Positions 1 through 9,300 of a stretch of DNA of 25,957 bases are shown here, in pieces. Position 1 is the first letter of the stretch. Each line of letters begins with the position of its first letter. Location of the stretch: NCBI GenBank assembly GCA_001730085.1, contig MDLB01000087.1:1-25957 (forward strand), given 5' to 3'. Both the position numbers and the translations under genes were made by a program. The notes below the pieces were generated by a model. That model had not been told where the DNA came from. It did no database searches and saw only the letters and a list, made by a program, of their open reading frames with translations. The DNA is from PVC group bacterium (ex Bugula neritina AB1) (lineage in GTDB: Bacteria > GCA-001730085).

Positions 1-349
1 AAAAGGGTTCCTTTTCGACCTTCTTGTTGAACTCTTACCTGACCTGTCTGTTGAGCTCTTTCTAGAAGAAGGTATGCGTTGTTGAGCCGTATCTTCACTA
101 ACAACACTATCTTCATCCGAGGAGTATTCATTTGAAGATGTTTCACTCGGACTCTTCCCTCCATCTTTTATCGATTTTGGACTTTCACGACTTATCATAT
201 CGAAAGTATTTTCTATAAAAGGGTTCCTTTTCGACCTTCTTGTTGAACTCTTACCTGACCTGTCTGTTGAGCTCTTTCTAGAAGAAGGTATGCCTTGTTG
301 AATCGTATCTTCACTAACAACACTATCTTCATCCGAGGAGTATTTATTT
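1..349 (-). repeat. 216-bp in-frame tandem repeat (72 aa), two copies, first cut by window edge
   Basis: Positions 1-133 and 217-349 are the same sequence with 4 mismatches counted by eye (at 78, 86, 87 and 129 of the first copy). The offset of 216 bp equals 72 codons, so the reading frame is kept. Each unit encodes YSSDEDSVVSEDT, then IPSSRKSSTDRSGKSST, then RRSKRNPF. The 84 bp between the two copies differ from what precedes the right-hand copy. A related, degenerate VRNPF motif occurs at about 425-440. Further copies may lie beyond the left edge. Confidence 0.9.
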
Positions 350-3111
350 AAAATATCATCCAAAAATTTTATAGAAGCTTCTTCTTTTTTAAAACCTATC
401 TCTTCCTCTCTATCATTAGAAGCGAAAGGGTTTCTCACTGAAATTGATAAATCTGTTTTACTTGCTGAACCTGCTCTTTCTGTTTTTTCTGATCGTGCAC
501 TTAAATCATAATCTTCTTCTGATTCACTAACTTCAGAGGAATCTAACCCTCTAAGATTAGATTCCTCTTTGTCGCGAGCTTGAGCTTTAAGCCACGAATT
601 AACCCTAGCCGTACTATCGACCTTTACTAGTTTTAAAACATCTTCAAAAGACTCTTTTTGAGATAAAGATGCTCCTTTCTTGATTTCAGATAAAAAAGAA
701 AATATTCTAAAATTTTCTTCACGTTCATTCGAAGGATTGTTAGGTTCAAGAGATTTAAGTTCAGAGGAAACAAGTAATGTTTTAAAAAAATCACTATCGA
801 ATATAGCATCTTCAAGTTTACCGGCACTACTATAAGCATATGATGCCTTCAAAAAAGACATATGTTCCAAAAAGTATGATAAAAAAGAATATTTTTCAGA
901 CTGAGGTCTTCCTGAATCCCACGAATCCTCTAATATACTTCTAAGAAAAACTACAGGTTCCATTTCTATAGTTCTAAATAAAACTTGATTTTTTTCATCA
1001 ATTTTTCCCAATTTTTTACTATAAATACCTTTGATCGAATTCATATAATTTCTAATATTTATAAAAAGCATAGCATCACTATTATCTTGAAAAGACAGAT
1101 CCCTTAACTCATCCACAATCTTTTTCTCTATAGACTTCAAAGATCTTTTTATCCCTTTAAAACTACCTCTATTTTTTTGCAAAAGCTCTAATCCCATTTG
1201 CCAAGAATCAAAAAGCTCTTTCAAATACTCTCTCTGTTGAGCTCCTGCCTTTTTAACAAATAAAACTTCATGATTTTTAAAACTATATATAAGGTTTTCT
1301 CTAGCTTTTTTGTAACGATCTGACTGATTATCCTGAGGATTTTCCATAACATAAAAGTAATTTTCATACATTTTATCTTTAAAGAGTTTGGCATAGTCAT
1401 CTGCTGACTCCATCTCTCTTTTAAAAGATTCACTTTCGCTATAACTCTCATTTATGGAACTTGTATCATAATAAAAAATACTTTTAGATGTTCTTTCTTG
1501 AAAAATAGACCCTTTATCTTTTTCGCTTAATCCTTCTAAAAAAAACTCGCTCATTTTAGACATCTCGTCTAAAGATTTTGTCATACCTTCCGACGAAACA
1601 CTCCCTTGTTCAAAAATACGATCTCTCATACTTTTATCTATATATAAATGGCGAAAGTTATAGATCTCTTGAAGAGACTTTTCAACTAACTTTAAAGCAG
1701 CCTCTCTTTGTGAGCCCATTTTTTCTTTTAAATAAGGTTCTGGAGCTTCAACAAGATACCTCAACTCCTTAAGTGTAGAAACTTTAGATTTCCACTCAGA
1801 AACCTCTGAATTTTTTGACTCAGCGAAGACATATTTGTCTAAATCTCCCTTGAGTTTGGATAAAGACAAACTTTCAGTCCATTGATCAAGGCTCACACTC
1901 TCTTTGTTATTAACAAGCTCCCACAAAGAAGATTCTGCCTCTAAATCATTTTCTCCTTTTTCCTGATCACTTCCTGATAAAAAATAACCCATATATTTTT
2001 GTATTTCTATGAACTGATCCCTTTCTTGCCAATTCAAATCAGTAATATCAACAAACTTATAAGATTCGCTCACATTTTTCCAAAGGTTTCTATCAAAAGG
2101 AAATTTTTCAGGATTATCTTTATAAAAAGGAAAGAGATTTTTCATAAAAGAAGCTGTTAAAGCAAGTCTCGACTTATCGAAGTTTAAAATATCTATCTTT
2201 CGCTTACTCAGTAGAACGGTTCCTACCTTACTATTATAATAGTCTAAAACTTCTTTGAGTTTTCTCCTAAGTGTTTCCGAAATACTAGGATTTTTTAAAC
2301 TCTCAACGACATTCAAATACCCTTCGATAAAAGCTGCTGGAGCTATATTTTTTCGCAAAGAAATCTTTTTCAAAGCTTTTTCAGAGGAATTCTCAACTTC
2401 ATCAGAAATAGCATCAAGTCTTTTGATAACTTTAGGCAACCTACCTTCTTTAAAGGTCCTTTTAAACCTAACCATACTTGTAAACGTTTCAACAGCCCTC
2501 CTTACAATAAAGCTCTTGTTGATAAAGTCCATACTTCCTTTTTTTTGAAAAAATTTTTTATGCCGCCCAACCAAGCCTTTGAATGCTGAAAAAAACTCTG
2601 ACTCTAACTGTTTGTATACTTGTTTAGAAAGTCCGATTTCTTGTTTATTATCATAAAAATTTGAAAGCATCTTTATTAAAAATTCTGCTTTTTTCTCCCA
2701 TATTTCACTAAGAGAGTCACTCTGACTTGTATTAAGAAATTTCTTTAAGATATCTTTTCTTTCTTTATAGTCTTTAGCGCTCCACGTCTTAAAACCTTCA
2801 ATATTTTCTGTCCTTCCAGTCACACTATCAACATCTGAAAAAAATAAAGATTCTGTAAAAAAATCTTCCATACCCTCTCTAGCCTCGAAAGATCTTTCCG
2901 AAAAACTTGTAAAACTCGAAACATCTTCCCTACTCTCACTTCCTTGATAGCTACTATCACTGGCTTCTGAAGCCAGCGCACCCCAACTATTTTTGAACTT
3001 TGGATCAAGAAGCTTGGATTTAGGCGCAAGTCCAAAGCCAGTTTCAGTAAAAATACAACATATAGATACTATAGAAAATATTTTTAAATTTGATTTTAAG
3101 AAACTATACAA
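1..3111 (-). CDS. Giant secreted Ser-rich repeat protein, 3' end outside window
   Basis: The frame is open over all 1037 codons from a TTG at 3111 to the left edge, so the C-terminus is missing. The TTG is chosen because an in-frame TAA lies just upstream, an AGG sits 7 nt before it (GAAAGG slightly further up), and translation from it gives a signal peptide (hydrophobic IFSIVSICCIFTETGFG, then LAPKS). The first in-frame ATG would lose the signal. After a Ser/acid-rich stretch (residues ~45-75) comes a mostly helical, Lys/Glu-rich region (~75-880) with no family I recognise. From about residue 880 the protein becomes Ser/Asp/Arg-rich, and from ~918 it carries 72-residue tandem repeats containing SKRNPF and YSSDEDSVVSED. 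The N-terminus (GLAPKSKLLDPKFKNSW) closely parallels that of the next gene upstream (GLAPESLLLNEQFKNDW), so the two are paralogues at least there. Export is inferred; function is unknown. A surface protein or effector is possible but unproven. Confidence 0.85.
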   Translation of the reverse strand, partial: MYSFLKSNLKIFSIVSICCIFTETGFGLAPKSKLLDPKFKNSWGALASEASDSSYQGSESREDVSSFTSFSERSFEAREGMEDFFTESLFFSDVDSVTGRTENIEGFKTWSAKDYKERKDILKKFLNTSQSDSLSEIWEKKAEFLIKMLSNFYDNKQEIGLSKQVYKQLESEFFSAFKGLVGRHKKFFQKKGSMDFINKSFIVRRAVETFTSMVRFKRTFKEGRLPKVIKRLDAISDEVENSSEKALKKISLRKNIAPAAFIEGYLNVVESLKNPSISETLRRKLKEVLDYYNSKVGTVLLSKRKIDILNFDKSRLALTASFMKNLFPFYKDNPEKFPFDRNLWKNVSESYKFVDITDLNWQERDQFIEIQKYMGYFLSGSDQEKGENDLEAESSLWELVNNKESVSLDQWTESLSLSKLKGDLDKYVFAESKNSEVSEWKSKVSTLKELRYLVEAPEPYLKEKMGSQREAALKLVEKSLQEIYNFRHLYIDKSMRDRIFEQGSVSSEGMTKSLDEMSKMSEFFLEGLSEKDKGSIFQERTSKSIFYYDTSSINESYSESESFKREMESADDYAKLFKDKMYENYFYVMENPQDNQSDRYKKARENLIYSFKNHEVLFVKKAGAQQREYLKELFDSWQMGLELLQKNRGSFKGIKRSLKSIEKKIVDELRDLSFQDNSDAMLFINIRNYMNSIKGIYSKKLGKIDEKNQVLFRTIEMEPVVFLRSILEDSWDSGRPQSEKYSFLSYFLEHMSFLKASYAYSSAGKLEDAIFDSDFFKTLLVSSELKSLEPNNPSNEREENFRIFSFLSEIKKGASLSQKESFEDVLKLVKVDSTARVNSWLKAQARDKEESNLRGLDSSEVSESEEDYDLSARSEKTERAGSASKTDLSISVRNPFASNDREEEIGFKKEEASIKFLDDILNKYSSDEDSVVSEDTIQQGIPSSRKSSTDRSGKSSTRRSKRNPFIENTFDMISRESPKSIKDGGKSPSETSSNEYSSDEDSVVSEDTAQQRIPSSRKSSTDRSGKSSTRRSKRNPF

Positions 3112-3310
3112 AACGGAACCTATCCTTTCAAATTAAACAGATATTTTTAATATTAAATAACATAAAAAATACTATTAATTCAAATAAAAATAAAAATAAA
3201 AATATAATATTTTCATTTAATACAATTAAAAATATATTTAAATAACTATTTAAATATATTTTTTATTTATAAAATAATTAATAAATAGAATTTTGAATTA
3301 TTTGAAAATT

Positions 3311-3342
3311 AAAAAAGATACCTATATATTTTTTGATAGGTA
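3311..3342 (-). terminator. Probable intrinsic terminator after the 2071-aa gene
   Basis: Read on the minus strand, TACCTAT and ATAGGTA form a perfect 7-bp stem around a 10-nt A/T loop, followed by TCTTTTTT. The stem begins 8 nt after the TGA stop of the giant gene. The stem is AT-rich and so weak, but position and T-run fit a rho-independent terminator. It would separate the two giant genes into different transcripts. Confidence 0.6.
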
Positions 3343-3350
3343 AAAAAGGA

Positions 3351-6300
3351 TCACGCCGATCGACTGGCTTTTTCATACGTTAAGACCATATCTCTTATTT
3401 GGTCAACTTTTTCAGCACTTATACCGGAAAGATCTGCCAACGCTTGTCTTCCTTCTGGATCGGCAAAATAGCCTTTATAAGCGTAGCTAATAGGTAGGTT
3501 TAAAGATTTATCACCTATCACATTCTTAACTTTTTGATACAAATAAGATCTCTGATTAGCTTTAAATCGTAAAGCCTCATATTTTTCTTGAGTGAACAAA
3601 GGTAACTTTTGATCATATTGATATTTTAACCATTTTTGCTCAAAATCAGCATACGATTCCAAATCTTTTTTTGTAGAAGCTGAAAAAGCAACCATCATAC
3701 GATCTGTCATCTGATCAAAATACTCCTCATTGATTACTCCTTCTCCATAGATGCTTTCCTTTATATCATGCATCATATCGTAAAACAAAGGCCTCGTAAG
3801 AAAAGCAACATAGTCTTCAGCATTATTCTCATAAGCAAAATCAAGAAACCTCTGACTAAAAATAATATTTTGACCTTTTCTCATAACAGGGAAAGACATC
3901 AACTCACTATTACTCTTTGTATCATCATGAAAATATATCTCAACTTTTCCAACTTTTTCTTGAACAGTATTTATATTAGCTATAATATCCCTCTTAAAAT
4001 CTTGTCGGCCTGAAAGTTTTGGCTTCCTAAAAAGAGCTTCAAGAAAGATCTCTTTATCACTATGCACACACTCTTCAATATTTGGAATATTGTAATCATC
4101 TGAAAAGTCTTCTACTCCATGATAAAGCCGTAGTCTAACTGATTTAGTATCAATAAAGCTCTCTTCTTGGGCAAGTTTTTCCAAAAGAATACTTTCTGAG
4201 CTACTCTCTATCGGTTCAGAAAGAAAGGCATTTTGACTAAAGTCCTCTGACACATCAACCTTAGTCAGAACGTCTGTTGAAATGCCTTCTTGGGAGAGAT
4301 CAAAGTCATTTTCTTCTGTGAATGCAAGCTTATTATTAGTAAAGTCTTTTAATGAATCTCTATCAGTCACTTCCAATTCGAAATCTTCTTCTTGTAATAA
4401 ATCATCTGAATCTGCTTCAACTAAAAGACTATCTATATCTCTTTCTCTCATCTCTGAGGCATCTATCTGACTAGATATATCATCTTCCCCATCTCTTTTT
4501 TGTAATAACTCATCCAAGTTTTCCTCATCTCGAAAATCACGTGTATATTTTTGCTCCTCTTCTTCCGATGACTCATTCTCTCTCCATATATCTTTCAAAT
4601 CTTCTTCCTTCAATAACTTAGGAGCATTATTATTATTTTCTTTAGCAGATACATCATCCAAAACACTCTCTTCTGTCATATCCTCAAAATCTTTTTCCTC
4701 TAAAATAGCGAACCTTTTCTTATCACTCTGGCTTGATGAAACTATACTTTTCTGCTTAGACCTCTCTCTGTAAGCCACTCTAGGTGCCAAAGGAGCTCTC
4801 TTTAATCTATTTAAAGTATCTTGTGAAGGCAATTCCATATCCTCTAAAACACTTTCTCCGGTAGCGGATGAATCATAAGACTCCACTCTCTGTTCTTGAG
4901 AAGATTCGGTCTTTTGTAGGGTACGATCTTCAGAAGAAGAGTTTTTTAACGAATTCCTATTAGAAAGTCCCTGGTTCATTGATTCTGAACTCTCTAAAAG
5001 AACAGAAGAGGCCCTTTCATCTCTATACCTATCCAACCGATTCACATCAAGACTCTGTCTAGTTATATCTCTAAAGTTGAACCCTAAATACTTCAGTCCA
5101 GATAAAAATAAGTCCGCACCCTCTTCAGACTTTAACCGGCTATTTTGGACATAAGCTACGAGTACTTGCCAACCGTCACTGCTATTAAAGTAATCACGTG
5201 TTGATACGTTTTTATTTTTAGAAAGACCTCTTTTTAATAACCCCAAAAACATATCTCCATCTTCAATACTCATCCCTTTGGCACCCATACTTGCAAGAAG
5301 ATTATCTAAAAATAATCTCACATCATCTTGCTTAAAACTTTTCATAGCTTTGTAGTAACCTCCTTTTAAAGAGAGTATTTTTTTATCCACAAAATCCATT
5401 TTTTTTCTTAACTTTTTGTTGAATTTCTTGATATTCTTCTTAAAATCAAACCCTTCGTTTTCCTTCAAAAGATCCTGAATTTGCCTCCTGATATCCAATA
5501 AATGTGCCAAACTTGTCGTGTCCCGATAAGACATTTTAACGATATTAGATACATCCTTTTTTAGAAGATTCGAGAACTGTCTCAACTGTATATTAAGTCT
5601 ATCTGTATTTTTTAAAACTAAATCTCCTCTATTAATACCTTTCAAAAGATCTCTCATTCTCGTTAAACAATCAATCGGTCTTTTTATTTTTTTGTTTTTA
5701 TTTGTTTTAAGACTTTGTTCCAAAAGATTTCTATGTCTTTTCAAAACTTTTCGGACGTGAGCTTCTTCAGGTACACTATAAGATTCGCTTTGATCAATCA
5801 AAACTGTCATCGACTTATTAACTTTTGTTAAAAGCTCCAAACCATCAGCCCTTCTTTGATACAGTTCCTCAGCACTCTCATTTTCACCTTTAGGAGCAAG
5901 CAACAGATTCTCTGCCTTTTTTTGCCACTGAATCAGTTGAAGCCTCTTCGTGTGCCACTCGAGAGAGTCACTCGTATCACCAGGGGAAAGACTAAACTCG
6001 GAGGGTTCCAGTTCTCCCTCACGAACAGATAAATCAACAATACCTTTCAAAATACCCTCACTATTTTGTCTACTTTGCGAAAAACTTTGTCCATTTTTAT
6101 TCACAGCCGTTTTTCCCAGCCTTTCTAAGCGATCTAAAAAGTGATTAATAGATCCTCTACCTCCATCTCGAATACTCATAATAGCTTCTAGAAAACCATC
6201 CCAATAACTTGCCTCTTTAAAATATACTTTTATTAGCTCATTTTTATTTTTGTTTTGTGAAAGACCTCTTTCTAATAACCCCAAAAACATATCTCCATCT

Positions 6301-9300
6301 TCAATACTCATCCCTTTGGCACCCATACTTGCAAAAAGATTATCTAAAAATAATCTCACATCATCTTGGTTAAAACTTTTCATAGCTTTGTAGTAACCTC
6401 TTTTTAAAGAGCGTATTTTTTTATCCACAAAATCCATTTTTTTTCTTAACTTTTTGTTGAATTTCTTGATATTCTTCTTAAAATCAAACCCTTCGTTTTC
6501 CTTCAAAAGATCCTGAATTTGCCTCCTGATATCCAATAAATTTGCCAAACTTGTCGTGTCCCGATAAGACATTTTAACGATATTAGATACATCCTTTTTT
6601 AGAAGATTCGAGAACTGTCTCAACTGTAGATTAAGTCTATCTGTATTTTTTAAAACTAAATCTCCTCTATTAATACCCTTCAAAAGATCTCTCATTCTCG
6701 TTAAACAATCAATCGGTCTTTTTATTTTTTTGTTTTTATTTGTTTTAAGACTTTTTTTCAAAAGCTTTCTACGTCTTTTCAAAACTTTTCGGACGTGATC
6801 TTCTTCAGGTACACCATAAGATTCGCTTTGATCAATCAAAAATGTCATCGACTTATTAACTTTTGTTAAAAGCTCCAAACCATAAGCCCTTCTTTCATAC
6901 AGTACCTTAGCACTCTCATTTTCACCTCTAGGAGCAAGCAACAGATTCTCTGCCTTTTTTTGCCACTGGATCAGTTGAACCCTCTTGGTGTCCCACTCGA
7001 GAGAGTCACTCATATCACCAGGGGAAAGACTAAACCCGGAGGGTTTCAGTTCTCTCTCAAGAAAAGACAAATCAACAAAACCCTCTAAATCAATCTCATC
7101 TTTTTGTCCACTTTGTCTATATTTATTCATAGAGAGTTTTCCCATTCTATGTAAGCGATCTAAAAAGCGATTAGTAAGATTACCATCTCTATTTTCAAAA
7201 CTCATAAGACCTTTTAGAAAATTATTCCAATAGCTTGCGTATTTAAAATAAAACTTTAATAACTTATTTTTATTCTTGTCTTGCGAAAGACCTCTTTCTA
7301 ATAACCCCAAAAACATATCTCCATCTTCAATACTCATCCCTTTGGCACCCATACTTGCAAGAAGGTTATCTAAAAATAATCTCACATCATCTTGCTTAAA
7401 ACTTTTCATAGCTTTGTAGTAACCTCCTTTTAAAGAGAGTATTTTTTTATCCACAAAATCCATTTTTTTTCTTAACTTTTTGTTGAATTTCTTGATATTC
7501 TTCTTAAACTCAAACCCTTCGTTTTCCTTCAAAAGATCCTGAATTTGCCTCCTGATATCCAATAAATTTGCCAAACTTGTCGTGTCCCGATAAGACATTT
7601 TAACGATATTAGATAGATCCTTTTTTAGAAGATTCGAGAACTGACTCAACTGTATATTAAGTCTATCTGTATTTTTTAAAACTAAATTTCCTCTATTAAT
7701 ATCTTTCAAAAGATCTCTCATTCTCGTTAAACAATCAATCGGTCTTTTTGTTTTGTTGTTTTTATTTCTTTTAAGACTTTGTTTCAAAAGCTTTCTACGT
7801 TTTTTCAAAACTTTTCGGACGTGATCTTCTTCAGGTACATCATAAGATTCGCTTTGATCAATCAAAAATGTCATCGACTTATTAACTTTTGTTAAAAGCT
7901 CCAAACCATAAGCCTTTCTTTCATACAGTTCCTTAGCACTCTCATTTTCATCTCTAGGAGCAAGCAACAGATTCTCTGCCTTTTTTTGCCACTGGATCAG
8001 TTGAACCCTCTTAATGTCCCAGTCGAGAAAATTACTCATATAACCAGGGGAAAGACTAAACTCGGAGGGTTTCAGTTCTCTCTCAAGAAAAGACATCTCA
8101 ACAAAACCCTCTGAATCCTGAATATCACTTTCATTAAAACCTGAATCTACTGATCTTCTATCTAAAGATATTGTTGAATCACTTGTTTCAAGTCTATCAT
8201 CTTGAGTATCCCTAGATTGATCCCCTGTGGAAGAAGATGAACTTTCTAATAAACGTCTTGATAAACTAGAGGAAGTTTCACCTAAAGAAAGAGACTCGGG
8301 TCCTTTATCTCTACGCAACATCTCTCGGTAGGAAACATCCGAAGCTCTCTTTTCTTTCTGTTGCTTTTTATGTGTATCCTTTTTCTCATATAAATCCATG
8401 ATATTCTTTAGATAGTCTAGACTCTCTTGAAGCGCTTCTCCCTCTTCCGAACTACTAGGCATATAACCTTCGTACTGTTGTTCAAGATTTTTCCAAAAAT
8501 ATATATCTTGAGAAGGCGTCTCTTTATTTTCTTGGTGATAAGATAAAAAGTCTTTCAAAATAACGGCATTTTGAAAAGATGAATTTTCCTGTGGGTTTAA
8601 GAAGTTAGGATACTGATCACCTTCTAAGAAATGTTCTCTCAGCAAATCTTTATATTTTTTATACACTTTGTCTAAAGCTTTTGAGGATACTACTTCAAAA
8701 AGATCATCCTTATTAAAAAAAGAACTCAATTGAACATAAACCTCTTTAAATTCATAGGGATTTTCCAAATTTATATTTTTCGAATGATTGTCTATTGCCC
8801 TCTCTAATCGTCTTAAAATCTCTGATATCTTTTTGAAATTACTTCGTGACTCTGGTAAAGTTAAGCCCGAAATAGCACCGGAAAGCTTTCCCGAAAACTC
8901 ACTCAATATTTGGTGCCAGTTCAATAAAGAGAGCAAAACACGTTGATTATTAGATTTACCTTTTGTGAAAGACTTCAACTGTGCTTTAGAGAGCTCCATC
9001 ATTGCTGAAAATATTTCACTACGTATGTGTAACATTAAAGGTTGATAGATATAACCTACATCTTTATAAGAGAAATAAATAAACATTCTCTCTAAAAATA
9101 TTAACTTATTTTCCGATAGTGAGCCTTCTTGTATTAAACTTGCTTGATCTTCATTTTGAACATCAACGTATCTCTGTAAAAGAGTTTTCCTAATATGAAG
9201 ATCTGCATTCATCCACTCACGCCGTACAGCTTCACCCCTTGGATTAAATGTAAAATTCCCGTCTTCTAGAAAAAAACTTTCCAAGTCTGTATTTATATCC

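Noticed and set aside
3765-3785. Zinc metallopeptidase motif in FYDMMHDI of the giant protein's C-terminal domain
   Set aside because: It lacks the HExxH pattern and further ligands; a peptidase call would be guesswork.
5070-8111. CRISPR-like or intergenic repeats
   Set aside because: The repeats are about 1 kb, in frame and protein-coding, without short unique spacers.
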